Below, piece by piece: positions 1 through 8,474 of a stretch of DNA of 64,000 nt. How positions within the stretch are numbered: position 1 is the first letter of the stretch; each line of letters begins with the position of its first letter. The notes under the pieces were generated by a model. That model searched no databases and had not been told where the DNA came from. It saw only the letters and a program-made list of their open reading frames with translations. A program made the position numbers and the translations under genes. Source of the DNA: Aliivibrio_A kagoshimensis (GTDB taxonomy: Bacteria > Pseudomonadota > Gammaproteobacteria > Enterobacterales > Vibrionaceae); the NCBI RefSeq assembly GCF_050337105.1, contig NZ_JAKJSQ010000003.1, positions 120,482 to 184,481 of the forward strand. The letters run 5' to 3'.

Positions 1-1
1 T

Positions 2-109
2 TCACGTGGATTTGGTGAATACATGCCGCTGTGTAGTAACAGTACTCTTAAAGGCAAGCAGTGTAATCGCCGTGTTGAAATTGCGGTCGTACAAGCTCAC
101 AGAATGTAA
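2..109 (+). CDS. OmpA-family protein, C-terminal fragment (5' part outside window)
   Basis: Only the last 35 codons are in the window, in frame 2, ending with TAA. The residues carry the end of an OmpA-like peptidoglycan-binding domain: a GFGE segment, then SNSTLKGKQCNRRVEI, matching the family's typical N-x-T-x-x-G-x-x-x-NRRVEI close. In family members this domain binds diaminopimelate in peptidoglycan from an outer-membrane protein or lipoprotein. The rest of the protein is not visible, so its N-terminal type is unknown. It converges on creA 18 bp downstream, and no clear terminator lies between them. Confidence 0.75.
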   Translation, partial: SRGFGEYMPLCSNSTLKGKQCNRRVEIAVVQAHRM

Positions 110-127
110 AGTATTGTCGGGGCAACG

Positions 128-592
128 TTACTCTTGAACTGGAACGACCCACGCCTTGGTATCCCACAGTGGTACCGTTGAAAGCGAGTGTTTGTAACTG
201 CCTTCAGTCTCTTTAGTACTGTAGGACAAGTAGAGCAAAGATTGGGTCTGGGCATCGTAGATTCGACGAATCTTAAGTGTTTTTAAGAAGATACTTTTCG
301 ATTTTTTGAAAACCACCTCACCACTTTTAGACTTATCGATCTGACTGATCATCTCTGAGGTGATTTCACCAGTTTGACGACAACTGATCCCCATATCCGA
401 TGGGTCAGAAAAATCTAAATCAGCAACCACATTAGACATATGACAAGTTACACCAGTAACCACAGGATCATTAAGTACCTCGATTTTAATGTCCTTAGTC
501 GTAAATAGGCCTAAAGAGACATCTCCCACTTCATTGTCTGAACAACCTACAAGTAGGGTTGATAGCCCAACGGCTAAAAGTAGTTTTTTCAT
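128..592 (-). CDS. creA: CreA-family lipoprotein
   Basis: This 154-residue protein begins with a lipoprotein signal (LLVGC, lipidated Cys about residue 17), so it is expected to be a periplasm-facing lipoprotein. The body has the CreA family pattern: KIEVLNDPVVTGVTCHMS, then a conserved GISCRQTGEI segment. CreA proteins are widespread in proteobacteria and have no established biochemical role. E. coli CreA is described as periplasmic without a lipobox, so the lipid anchor is a difference worth noting. A start at 592 has purine-rich sequence upstream. The gene converges on the OmpA-type gene to its left. Confidence 0.85.
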   Translation of the reverse strand: MKKLLLAVGLSTLLVGCSDNEVGDVSLGLFTTKDIKIEVLNDPVVTGVTCHMSNVVADLDFSDPSDMGISCRQTGEITSEMISQIDKSKSGEVVFKKSKSIFLKTLKIRRIYDAQTQSLLYLSYSTKETEGSYKHSLSTVPLWDTKAWVVPVQE

Positions 593-824
593 TTTAAATC
601 CCTAATTTTATATCTATGTGATTCTAACATCATGAACTATAGCAATTTTGAACGACTTGGTATTGTCTTATTCCTGTATAAATGCCGGGGCAACAAAGAA
701 CACGTTATTGATGACACGCGCTTTTTTGCCCATTTTATGCATTGCAGTGTTGATAAGCGTAAAGTTATGGTTAACCATGTCGATATAGAGAAGTCGATAC
801 AGCAAAACAGCAACTGGAATTGAG

Positions 825-935
825 ATGAAGCAGAGAATTTTTATTATTGCAATTATGTTAACGTTAGCGGGATGCTCCTCATCACCCTCATCTACATTGT
901 GTGTACCTGATTTTTGTGACATTTGGGCAAAATAA
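825..935 (+). CDS. Putative 36-residue lipoprotein
   Basis: An ORF of 36 codons starts at ATG 825 and ends at TAA 933-935. It begins MKQRIFIIAIMLTLAGCSSS, a textbook lipoprotein signal with lipobox LAGC, so Cys17 would be the first mature residue. The mature part is only about 20 residues and has Cys26 and Cys31. There is no strong ribosome-binding site: the upstream sequence is GGAATTGAG. It lies in the 441-bp gap between creA and the DUF3010 gene, which otherwise holds no convincing gene. The lipobox is the only support; small lipoproteins of this size exist but are easy to over-call. Confidence 0.45.
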   Translation: MKQRIFIIAIMLTLAGCSSSPSSTLCVPDFCDIWAK

Positions 936-1033
936 CAAATATCACTAAAAGTCACTGACGCCTTCATTTATTTGCCAATTCAGGTCAAAATTAGCCTATA
1001 ATTCGAGTCCAAGCAAAATTAGGTAAATTTAGA

Positions 1034-1456
1034 ATGAAAATTTGTGGTGTAGAACTGAAAGCGAATGATGCAATTATCTGTCTTCTTTCTCAATCTGACG
1101 GGATGATGGATATTCCGAATTGTCGTGTATCAAAACTGTCAATCGACAATGCATCGGATACCCACTCTATTCGTGAATTCCAGTTTGCATTTGCAAAATT
1201 GATGGAAGATTACGGCGTAGAGAAAGTGATCATCAAAGAGCGTTTGATGAAGGGTAAATTTGCAGGCGGAGCCGTTGGTTTTAAACTAGAAAGTGCGCTT
1301 CAATTAATGTCTGATTATGATGTTACGCTTCTGAGCGCCGCTGAGATGAAAGAGAGTTTAAAAAGAACGCCAGCGTTAGTGAAGGTAAAAGAGGTTGGGC
1401 TGAAACATTATCAGCAAGATGCCTTTGAAACCGCATTTGCATATATAAATAAGTAA
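1034..1456 (+). CDS. DUF3010 family protein
   Basis: This 140-residue cytoplasmic protein starts MKICGVELKANDAIICLL and contains VIIKERLMKGKFAGGAVGFKLE, which I recognise as the DUF3010 family of Vibrio and related gammaproteobacteria. No function is established. The acidic and glycine positions recall a nuclease-like or RNase H-like fold, but that is only my impression. There is no signal peptide or membrane segment. The start has an AGG about 10 bases upstream. A strong intrinsic terminator follows directly, so it appears to be a single-gene unit. Confidence 0.8.
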   Translation: MKICGVELKANDAIICLLSQSDGMMDIPNCRVSKLSIDNASDTHSIREFQFAFAKLMEDYGVEKVIIKERLMKGKFAGGAVGFKLESALQLMSDYDVTLLSAAEMKESLKRTPALVKVKEVGLKHYQQDAFETAFAYINK

Positions 1457-1468
1457 GAATGATGAATA

Positions 1469-1496
1469 AAAAGGGATGGCTAACCATCCCTTTTTT
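1469..1496 (+). terminator. Intrinsic terminator after the DUF3010 gene
   Basis: A perfect 7-bp GC-rich stem GGGATGG / CCATCCC (1473-1479 and 1484-1490) with loop CTAA is extended by A-T pairs and followed by TTTTTT. It lies 12 bases after the stop codon of the DUF3010 gene. Confidence 0.9.
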
Positions 1497-1526
1497 ATTG
1501 GCTGTCGAAAATCAGGGAGTGGACCG

Positions 1527-2081
1527 TTGCAAACATTAATTGAACAGAAATATTTAGAAAAAATGTCATGGATGCAGAGTCATGTGGACGTTCAATACCC
1601 AACTCAAGAGAGTGTGATTGGTAAAGATTACTACCTAGCGACAGAGGCGACAGAAACTGACACCTACCTATTAGATATCGACATACTCAACACGCTACCT
1701 CTTCCTCCTTTTTCTGACGAAATCGTCTTAATCGATAATCACAGACTTACCATTCGCTTTGCCATGTTACTGTCCGAAAAGTGGCCTGACCATAAAGAGA
1801 GCGTGTTTGAGTTTCTGACCCAGATAATTTTAGACGAGAGTTATCAGTTGTTTCTTGCCATAGAACAGGGGGGACCCACTGCGTGTGCTTTGGTTGCAAA
1901 TGTAACCAATGAAACGGTAATGATCAGCGATCTTGCGTTTGCCAATAATATGAAAACTATTAATAAACAAAGCTTTATTGTTAAGTTATGCCAAAGGTTA
2001 CAATTAGAGAGCGATCTTAATTGTGCAGCAGTTGTCACTTCGTCAGCCTCAGAAAACTGGTTAGCCTCACTCAAAAATTAG
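1527..2081 (+). CDS. Conserved hypothetical protein (possible acetyltransferase-like)
   Basis: The reading frame is open from 1476, but those first codons lie inside the upstream terminator. The better start is TTG 1527, which has AGGGAG at 1514-1519, 7 bases upstream. This gives 184 residues beginning MQTLIEQKYLEKMSWMQ. There is no signal peptide or membrane segment. The central part (hydrophobic strands around LFLAIEQGGPTACALVAN and VMISDLAF) faintly resembles the beta strands of GNAT enzymes, but I cannot see an acetyl-CoA loop, so no function is assigned. It stands alone, between a terminator and the promoter of the HAD phosphatase gene. Confidence 0.65.
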   Translation: MQTLIEQKYLEKMSWMQSHVDVQYPTQESVIGKDYYLATEATETDTYLLDIDILNTLPLPPFSDEIVLIDNHRLTIRFAMLLSEKWPDHKESVFEFLTQIILDESYQLFLAIEQGGPTACALVANVTNETVMISDLAFANNMKTINKQSFIVKLCQRLQLESDLNCAAVVTSSASENWLASLKN

Positions 2082-2182
2082 ATTTGTGTGAGCAGTGGCT
2101 AATTTTTAAACAAAAAAATATCACACGTATCAAATTTCACATTTCAGCCTGTTAGATCCCTGATTATTGGTCCATTCTTATT

Positions 2183-2211
2183 TTGAACATTAAAACTATA
2201 AAGAATATAAG
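2183..2211 (+). promoter_or_regulatory. Likely sigma-70 promoter of the HAD phosphatase gene
   Basis: TTGAAC (2183-2188) and TATAAG (2206-2211) are separated by exactly 17 bases, matching 4/6 and 5/6 of the sigma-70 consensus. They lie 35 bases before the ATG at 2246, which has a G-rich ribosome-binding site (AGGGGG). The 164 bases between the two genes hold no other clear element. Confidence 0.5.
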
Positions 2212-2245
2212 ATGTAGTTGATGATAATATAAATAAGGGGGCAGC

Positions 2246-2905
2246 ATGGCTACTGCTAACCAAATATCCTGTATCATTTTTGATTGTGATGGAACACTCG
2301 TAGACAGTGAGACACTTTGTTGCCAAGGGCTTGTAAACGTCTTTGATAAATTTGGAGCTACGCTTTCGCTCGAAGAGTGCAAATCTCGTTTTTGTGGAGG
2401 CAAAATTGCCGATATTCTGCAATCAGCATGTAAAATGGCGGGTGTGATTATTTCAATTGATATTCTTGAGCCGCTTTATCGCGAAGAGGTCAATAAACTG
2501 TTTAAAGCACATCTGAAGCCGATGCCGGGAGTGGATGAGTTACTGCACTACCTAGATGATAAACATATTGAAATATGTGTCGCCTCAAATGGCCCTGTGA
2601 GTAAAATTGAGTATGCCCTTCAGCTAACAGGTCTTCTCCCTCAATTTAAAGGGAAAACCTTTAGTGCTTTTGATACGAATAGCTGGAAACCGGAACCTGA
2701 TTTACTCCACTTTGCTGCTATGAACATGGGGGTATTAGTGAATGAATGCCTGTTTGTCGATGATACAGCAATAGGGGTTCAGGCAGGAATTAACGCTGGA
2801 ATGAAAACTCTCTATTTTCAACAAAACCCAGATGCAGAAGACATTACTCACCCCTTAGTCACGCGTATATCCACGTTAAAAGAGGTGTGTAACGCTATCT
2901 ATTAG
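2246..2905 (+). CDS. yieH: HAD-family phosphatase, YieH-like
   Basis: This 219-residue protein is a HAD-superfamily hydrolase of the beta-phosphoglucomutase-like subfamily. Motif I is FDCDGTLVDSE (nucleophile Asp about residue 13), motif II is CVASNG (about 112-117), the conserved Lys lies in SWKPEPDLL, and motif IV is CLFVDDTAIGVQAG. E. coli YieH dephosphorylates 6-phosphogluconate and related small phosphates; that substrate here is inferred from similarity. There is no signal peptide, so it is cytosolic. Its stop codon overlaps the stop codon of the convergent ltaE. Confidence 0.8.
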   Translation: MATANQISCIIFDCDGTLVDSETLCCQGLVNVFDKFGATLSLEECKSRFCGGKIADILQSACKMAGVIISIDILEPLYREEVNKLFKAHLKPMPGVDELLHYLDDKHIEICVASNGPVSKIEYALQLTGLLPQFKGKTFSAFDTNSWKPEPDLLHFAAMNMGVLVNECLFVDDTAIGVQAGINAGMKTLYFQQNPDAEDITHPLVTRISTLKEVCNAIY

Positions 2906-3933
2906 TGACGTGTGCTGTCAATATTACAGCACACATTTTTTAGCCTTTCGATGAAGTGTAAAATATCATCACGTGAGATATCTCGGTGAGTAACAAAACG
3001 TGTAGGGTTACCACTAGAGATTACTATCTCCTCTTGCAATAGTGTTCTGGCAATGGTTTTAATATCGATACTATCTGAGAGTTTAGCGAACACAATATTG
3101 GTTTGAACCCGTTCAGGTTTGACCGAGAATCCCTCTAGTTTTGATAGCTCAACCGCCAAAAGCTGTGCATTTTGATGATCCACTGTTAACTGCTCAACGT
3201 TGTCGGTTAATGCGAGCTTACCCGCAGCAGCTAAGATACCCGCTTGACGCATGCCGCCACCTAACATTTTTCGAATTCGATGCGCTCTATTGATGAAGGC
3301 TTTATCACCAAGCAACAGAGAACCAACCGGAGCACCTAATCCTTTAGAAAGACAGATAGTGATGGAGTCAAAGTATTGCGCAATCTCTTTAACGTGAATA
3401 TTCAGTGCAGCTGCGGCGTTAAAAACACGTGCACCATCCAGGTGAAGCTGTAGGTCATTCTTATTCACAAATTCACGAGCTTGTGCAAGATAGGCCATAG
3501 GTAGCACTTTACCGTTGGTGGTGTTCTCTAAACTTAATAGCTTGGTTCGGGCAAAATGGGAGTCGTCAGGTTTGATGGCTGCCTGAAGTTTATCAAAACA
3601 GATCGTTCCATCCGGATTGTTTTCAATTGGTTGAGGTTGGATCGAGCCTAACACTGCAGCGCCGCCGGCTTCAAAACGATAGTTATGCGCAGTTTGACCA
3701 CACAGATATTCATCCCCACGTTCACAATGAGCCATTAAACCAAGTAGGTTAGCTTGAGTTCCGGAAGTGGTAAAGAGCGCGGCTTCAAAACCATATTCAT
3801 TAGCTGCCCAAGATTCGAGTTCATTGACGGTTGGGTCATCGCCATAAACATCATCACCAACTTCTGCGTTGGCCATGATACTGCGCATCTTTTGATTTGG
3901 TCTTGTTACTGTATCTGAGCGGAAGTCAATCAT
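2902..3933 (-). CDS. ltaE: Low-specificity L-threonine aldolase
   Basis: This 343-residue PLP enzyme cleaves L-threonine or L-allo-threonine to glycine and acetaldehyde. It starts MIDFRSDTVTRP, the family hallmark. The PLP lysine is Lys197 in CLSKGLGAPVGS, and the PLP-binding Asp is in LHLDGARVFNAA. The length is typical. The start has AGGA 6 bases upstream on the minus strand. It lies 62 bp downstream of a LysR gene on the same strand and may be cotranscribed with it. Its last codons contain the terminator hairpin of the convergent HAD phosphatase gene. Confidence 0.95.
   Translation of the reverse strand: MIDFRSDTVTRPNQKMRSIMANAEVGDDVYGDDPTVNELESWAANEYGFEAALFTTSGTQANLLGLMAHCERGDEYLCGQTAHNYRFEAGGAAVLGSIQPQPIENNPDGTICFDKLQAAIKPDDSHFARTKLLSLENTTNGKVLPMAYLAQAREFVNKNDLQLHLDGARVFNAAAALNIHVKEIAQYFDSITICLSKGLGAPVGSLLLGDKAFINRAHRIRKMLGGGMRQAGILAAAGKLALTDNVEQLTVDHQNAQLLAVELSKLEGFSVKPERVQTNIVFAKLSDSIDIKTIARTLLQEEIVISSGNPTRFVTHRDISRDDILHFIERLKNVCCNIDSTRH
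2910..2942 (+). terminator. Terminator of the HAD phosphatase gene, inside the 3' end of ltaE
   Basis: GTGTGCTGT (2910-2918) pairs perfectly with ACAGCACAC (2926-2934) around a 7-base loop, followed by ATTTTTT on the plus strand. The hairpin begins 5 bases after the stop codon of the HAD phosphatase and lies wholly within the ltaE coding sequence on the other strand. Confidence 0.85.
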
Positions 3934-3995
3934 GCGGGTTCCTTGTGAAAATGATAAATACGTTATTTATAAAACTAATAGCAAGAAGGGGATCA

Positions 3996-4865
3996 TCAAG
4001 CAACTGATTTCTTAAAGAAGTCGATAAAGAGTTTAATTTTTTCCGGAAGGTAATCTTGTTTTGCGTAATAGATGAAGGTGCTAATGGTTTCACCTCGATG
4101 TTGATCTAGGATTGGCAGTAGCTTTTTGGTTGCTACCTCTTCAGAGACCAACTCATTAGGCAGATAAGCGATACCTTGCCCCAGAACTGCAGCTGTGATC
4201 AGAACTTCGGTGTTATTGGTTCGTAAATTGCCCGTGACGTGGATGGGAGTGGCATCAAAATTCCAAGTCACTCGCTTCTCTAAACCATAATAAAGGCAGT
4301 TGTGTTCGGGGAGATTGTCTAATGAGTGAATAGTGGGGTTATGTTGTAAATAAAGGGGAGAGGCATACAGGCGGTAGTGCATATTGAATGCTTTACGACC
4401 GATATAACTGCTTGAGTTAAAACCATCCAATTCAGCACAGATACTAATATCAGCATGAGAGAGAGGAAGGTCTTGAAAATGAGCGACTTCCAATTCGATT
4501 GAAATATTTGGGTACGCTTTTTGAAAATCACAGCAGACCTGAGCCAGTACACGATTGGTTAATGGTTGTGGAGCCGCAATTCTTAATCTGCCCTTACTTT
4601 TTTTACCCGATCCTGCGGTTTCATCAATGACCGACTGCCACTGCTGACTTAGTTTAAACGTCCTCGCGTAATACTGCTCACCTGCTTCTGTCAGTGCAAG
4701 TTGTCTTGTCGTTCTGACAAAGAGTTGTACAGAGAGTTTATCTTCAAGCCATGCGATTCTCTTGGTGACAGCTGAAGGGCTAAGAGAGTGGTGTTCAGCT
4801 GCTTTCGACATGCTTTTAAATTTAGCAACACTGTGAAAGAGGAGTGTGCAGTTAAATACATCCAT
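3996..4865 (-). CDS. LysR-family transcriptional regulator
   Basis: This 289-residue protein has an N-terminal winged helix-turn-helix (residues 1-60, with the recognition helix around SPSAVTKRIAWLEDKLSVQLF and TRQLALTEAGEQYY) and a C-terminal LysR substrate-binding domain (about 90-285). It starts MDVFNCTLLFHSVAKFKSMS. The effector is not predictable from the sequence. It is divergent from ravA across 168 bp and lies upstream of ltaE on the same strand, so it could control either. LysR regulators often control the divergent gene, but ravA is not a known LysR target. Confidence 0.85.
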   Translation of the reverse strand: MDVFNCTLLFHSVAKFKSMSKAAEHHSLSPSAVTKRIAWLEDKLSVQLFVRTTRQLALTEAGEQYYARTFKLSQQWQSVIDETAGSGKKSKGRLRIAAPQPLTNRVLAQVCCDFQKAYPNISIELEVAHFQDLPLSHADISICAELDGFNSSSYIGRKAFNMHYRLYASPLYLQHNPTIHSLDNLPEHNCLYYGLEKRVTWNFDATPIHVTGNLRTNNTEVLITAAVLGQGIAYLPNELVSEEVATKKLLPILDQHRGETISTFIYYAKQDYLPEKIKLFIDFFKKSVA

Positions 4866-4953
4866 TGATAAACCTGTGATTTGATTAGTGTTGAATACTA
4901 AATAACCATTAATAACTCATTTATGAAAACAAAGTTACCACAGAATTAAAGTA

Positions 4954-4969
4954 CATGATTTTGATCACA
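4954..4969. promoter_or_regulatory. Possible CRP-type site upstream of ravA
   Basis: CATGA-N6-TCACA matches 8 of the 10 core positions of the CRP consensus TGTGA-N6-TCACA, with a perfect right half. It is 65 bases before the ravA start. It is a weak prediction and might also act on the divergent LysR gene. Confidence 0.3.
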
Positions 4970-5033
4970 CAACATGAGACATTAAGTCTGTACCGTGAAT
5001 TAACAACATTTAATTTATTCACAAGGAGAATAG

Positions 5034-6671
5034 ATGAGTTCAAGCCCCGTTCTATTAGCTGAGCGAGTTCGTAAATTAATTACAGCACTTTCAGATGGTG
5101 TATTTGAGCGTGAAGATACAATGAAACTCTGCTTATTAGCCGCTTTAAGCGGTGAAAGTGTATTTTTACTCGGCCCTCCAGGTATTGCGAAAAGTATGAT
5201 AGCAAAGAGGCTGATTAATGCGTTTGATAATAGCAGTTATTTTGAATATTTAATGACGCGCTTCTCAACCCCTGAAGAGGTGTTTGGGCCGCTGTCGATT
5301 CAAGAATTAAAGGATAACGGTCGCTATGTACGCTTGGTAGATGGATATCTTCCTACATCGCAAGTGGTCTTTTTGGATGAGATTTGGAAAGCGGGTCCTG
5401 CCATTCTAAATACCTTACTAACCGTAGTGAATGAGAAAACGTTCAAAAATGGCAATGAAACGTTGAAAGTGCCGATGCGTTTATTGATCTCCGCGTCGAA
5501 TGAACTTCCCGACCCTGATAGTGGTTTGGATGCTTTATATGATCGAATGTTAGTTCGAGTATTTGTTAATCGAATCCAAAATAAAAATAATTTTAGGGCG
5601 ATGTTAACCACTGGTACGGATCAAGAAACGGTGTTGCCAGCGGGCTTGGCAATTACCCATAATGAATATCACGAGTGGCAGAAGGAACTTGACAATATTC
5701 CATTAAGCGTTGAAATTTTTGAAAAATTATACCAACTAAAAGAGCTGGTAGAGAAGAAGAACGCTGAACTGAATGACCCAAGTGAAGGGTATATTTCAGA
5801 TAGACGGTGGAAAAAGTCGGTGAAACTACTTAAAGCGAGTGCTTTTTTTAATGGCAGAGATCAAATTACGCCGTTGGATATCTTGCTGTTACAAGATTGT
5901 ATTTGGAATACACCTGAGTCTAGGGAATCAGTCAGAGCAGTGATTGCTAAATTTGCTCAACATTCTGCCTTTGATCAGGAACAGATTAATACCAAAATTG
6001 ATATGGCCACCGAGAGTATGCAGAGAATTGAGCATGATATGGTAGACACGCTTTCGGTACAGGTTAATTTGGAACATAACGAAAAGTCGCGATTTGGACG
6101 AAAAGAGTCGATTAATATCGATCTACAAACGGCCAAAAGGTTCACGGTTGGACACTCAAGCGACTTGGTTAGATTGATTATTTTAGAAGGCCAGGTTGTT
6201 CGACAAGGAACCGAATCTAACCAGCGTTATTGGCTATTTGTTAATGCGGATGAACTGAAGAAGAAAATTGTTCTCGGTTCGTTTGAGATCCATGGCTATG
6301 AAAATGAAAAACCAGATTTGTGCCTATTACAGTTCGAACTGGACAGTGAAGGCCAGCTAAAGGTTAAAGATTCCGCTAATCGTTCACTCAGTGTCGGGAT
6401 CAGTGGTTTGAATAATTCCAGTCAAAGTAAAATTAGCGACTGGAAGAATATTGCCGATAATGCGCTAGCTGAACTAAAATTAGTTGAAGAGATGCTGATG
6501 TATTCAAAAAGTGCTTTTCAAGAGAGTTTGCCGCACAGCTTTATTGATATGGAGTTGGCAAAATTGATTGAAAGGAGCATTCAACAATTGAGAACCAAGG
6601 TAGAGGATGGAAGGAAATACATTCAATTGGTCTCTACGCGAGTCATCTGTTTGACTAATTATTACGAATAA
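5034..6671 (+). CDS. ravA: MoxR-family AAA+ ATPase RavA
   Basis: This 545-residue protein is a MoxR-type AAA+ ATPase. Walker A is GPPGIAKS (47-54), Walker B is VVFLDEIWK (about 111-119), and sensor 1 lies in RLLISASNELPDPDSGLDALYDRMLVR. The C-terminal half corresponds to the RavA-specific discoidal domain. In E. coli, RavA forms hexamers with ViaA and is linked to lysine decarboxylase, respiratory complexes and aminoglycoside sensitivity. The start has a strong AAGGAG site. viaA follows after 12 bp, forming a two-gene operon. Confidence 0.93.
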   Translation: MSSSPVLLAERVRKLITALSDGVFEREDTMKLCLLAALSGESVFLLGPPGIAKSMIAKRLINAFDNSSYFEYLMTRFSTPEEVFGPLSIQELKDNGRYVRLVDGYLPTSQVVFLDEIWKAGPAILNTLLTVVNEKTFKNGNETLKVPMRLLISASNELPDPDSGLDALYDRMLVRVFVNRIQNKNNFRAMLTTGTDQETVLPAGLAITHNEYHEWQKELDNIPLSVEIFEKLYQLKELVEKKNAELNDPSEGYISDRRWKKSVKLLKASAFFNGRDQITPLDILLLQDCIWNTPESRESVRAVIAKFAQHSAFDQEQINTKIDMATESMQRIEHDMVDTLSVQVNLEHNEKSRFGRKESINIDLQTAKRFTVGHSSDLVRLIILEGQVVRQGTESNQRYWLFVNADELKKKIVLGSFEIHGYENEKPDLCLLQFELDSEGQLKVKDSANRSLSVGISGLNNSSQSKISDWKNIADNALAELKLVEEMLMYSKSAFQESLPHSFIDMELAKLIERSIQQLRTKVEDGRKYIQLVSTRVICLTNYYE

Positions 6672-6683
6672 AGGACTTATTCT

Positions 6684-8129
6684 ATGCTAGGAGGTCATGA
6701 GTTTGAGCTGATCATGTCGATTGCCGAATCAGGTATTATTGAGAATGCCATGGCTGATATTCGGTCGATACCTAAAATATCTCGCTATTTCGGGCCTAAG
6801 CCAAACTTGAAGTCCTCCATGAAAGACCAACTGAAAGGTTGGAAAAGAACCGTTAAACGTAAAATGGTATCGGCCAGTGGTTTATCCAGTATCCAGCAAG
6901 AGTTTGCACTTTATCAAGAGGCGTCACAATGGAATGAAGAGACGTTTAATAAACAGATACCATCGCTTTTAAACAGACTTGAGGAGACGTCTGGCTTTTA
7001 CTCGAAGGCGAAAAAGCTGGTCGGTCAGCCTGATGCATTAAGTAATCCAATGTTCTCTTTTTATTTTTGTGAACAGTGGTTTGAGCATCTGCAACAGAAG
7101 ATTAAATCGATTCAAATGAAGGTGTTAAACGCAAATAAAGAGGAATTGATCAGGGAGCTCTATCAGCAGATAGAAACCATGCAGTCATTGGAGGAGATTG
7201 ACTCTAAGTCGGATTCAGATTCAGGGATTCGAATTTGGAATATGTCGAAAACAAAATTAACAAAAACCGATATAAAACTGCTTAAAAGTCACGCTCAATT
7301 CTTACAAAAAAATAGCAAACTGCAGCAGATAGCTGATCAACTTGGGCGAATGGCCACTGAGCAGAATGAAAGTGAAAGCAACCAGCAAGTGATGGTAGAA
7401 GAGCTGGTATTAAGTGAACAGAGCTGCAACAGCGTGACTGGAGACATTGTTGGTATCCATGAAAGTGACGATCTTAATCGAATGCTGCCTAACGAAGCAC
7501 TGTTTTTGACTTACCCTGAGCTTGAAGTCGTGTTCTATAAGCACCTTATCGATAAACGCTTATTGAGCTATCAGAGCAAAGATGTAGAGAGAAAACTGAA
7601 TAAGGTAAAAATCAAACGGCCTTTATCAAGTGATGCTGAAAAAGAGCAAGGGCCGTTCATTATCTGTATTGATGGTTCAGGCTCAATGAAGGGGTTTGCT
7701 GAGCAGTGTGCTAAAGCACTTGCCTATGGGTTGATGCAGATAGCGATGGCAAATCAGAGGGAGTGTTACGTGATCATGTTCTCGACTGAGCAGATCACTT
7801 ATGAGCTGACTAAACAGAATGGACTTAGGGAGGTGAGTGACTTTCTTGCTTACTCTTTTCATGGAGGGACCGATCTTGAGCCTGCGTTACAAAGCGCGAT
7901 AGATCTCATGAAGACAGAAAAATACAAAAATGCAGATTTATTGGTGATATCCGATTTTATAGCTTCAAAGCCCTCAACAGAGCTGATACAAGATGTTGAG
8001 CTGATCAAACAGAATAAAAACCGCTTCCACGCTGCAAGCATGTCGAAATTTGGTAATCCGGAAGTGATGGCCATTTTTGATCATATCTGGCCATACCATC
8101 CCTCAATATTGCAACGGTTATTGAAGTAA
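6684..8129 (+). CDS. viaA: VWA-domain protein ViaA, partner of RavA
   Basis: This 481-residue protein has a helical N-terminal part and a C-terminal von Willebrand A domain (about 320-480). Its MIDAS metal site is visible as DGSGS (330-334), with a matching Thr in HGGTDLEPAL. This is the standard ViaA layout, and ViaA stimulates the RavA ATPase. It sits 12 bp after ravA and is probably translated from the same message. The convergent DUF2960 gene begins its stop codon 7 bp downstream, leaving no room for a separate terminator. Confidence 0.92.
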   Translation: MLGGHEFELIMSIAESGIIENAMADIRSIPKISRYFGPKPNLKSSMKDQLKGWKRTVKRKMVSASGLSSIQQEFALYQEASQWNEETFNKQIPSLLNRLEETSGFYSKAKKLVGQPDALSNPMFSFYFCEQWFEHLQQKIKSIQMKVLNANKEELIRELYQQIETMQSLEEIDSKSDSDSGIRIWNMSKTKLTKTDIKLLKSHAQFLQKNSKLQQIADQLGRMATEQNESESNQQVMVEELVLSEQSCNSVTGDIVGIHESDDLNRMLPNEALFLTYPELEVVFYKHLIDKRLLSYQSKDVERKLNKVKIKRPLSSDAEKEQGPFIICIDGSGSMKGFAEQCAKALAYGLMQIAMANQRECYVIMFSTEQITYELTKQNGLREVSDFLAYSFHGGTDLEPALQSAIDLMKTEKYKNADLLVISDFIASKPSTELIQDVELIKQNKNRFHAASMSKFGNPEVMAIFDHIWPYHPSILQRLLK

Positions 8130-8136
8130 CCCAGGC

Positions 8137-8385
8137 TTATTTTTTCTCCGCTTTTACAAAGCCGATGTTATCAAAGCCTAATTTTGCAAAGTAGTTATGA
8201 CGGAAATCTTTCACCGCTTTTAAACTGGTTGAGGCCATTTCGACTTGGGTTAACATGTCGTGGTAGCCGGAGATATCAACCCCTTCTTCAGCAGCTGCGG
8301 CCTCATGTGGACCAACAAATTCTCTAAACGAAAATAGGATCTCTTTAGTTTTGCCTTTGTAGATGTAACGAACTTTGCGAGCCAT
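8137..8385 (-). CDS. DUF2960 family protein
   Basis: This 82-residue protein starts MARKVRYIYKGKTKEILFSFREF and includes EAAAAEEGVDISGYHDML, which I recognise as DUF2960, a small cytoplasmic protein family found mainly in Vibrionaceae. No function is known. It ends 7 bp from the convergent viaA. A hairpin with two alternative pairings lies just upstream, at 8410-8441. Confidence 0.75.
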   Translation of the reverse strand: MARKVRYIYKGKTKEILFSFREFVGPHEAAAAEEGVDISGYHDMLTQVEMASTSLKAVKDFRHNYFAKLGFDNIGFVKAEKK

Positions 8386-8409
8386 AGGGTTCTCAATATA
8401 GGAGGAATG

Positions 8410-8441
8410 TTCGACACTCTTAGAGTGAGGAGAGTGTCGAA
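8410..8441. other. Hairpin with alternative pairing upstream of the DUF2960 gene
   Basis: TTCGACACTCT (8410-8420) pairs perfectly with AGAGTGTCGAA (8431-8441) over a 10-base loop. The loop itself contains another AGAGTG (8422-8427) that can pair with CACTCT instead. Neither strand has a T-run after the stem, so this is not a normal terminator. It lies between the DUF3069 stop and the DUF2960 start, both on the minus strand. Confidence 0.6.
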
Positions 8442-8474
8442 GTGGTTAGCTAATTATGGTTGAAATATTTCGGC

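Noticed and set aside
632..823. 63-codon plus-strand ORF and an overlapping 99-codon minus-strand ORF (668-967) between creA and the DUF3010 gene
   Set aside because: Neither has a ribosome-binding site or a recognisable domain, and the plus-strand residues are not protein-like. The short lipoprotein at 825-935 is the better candidate.
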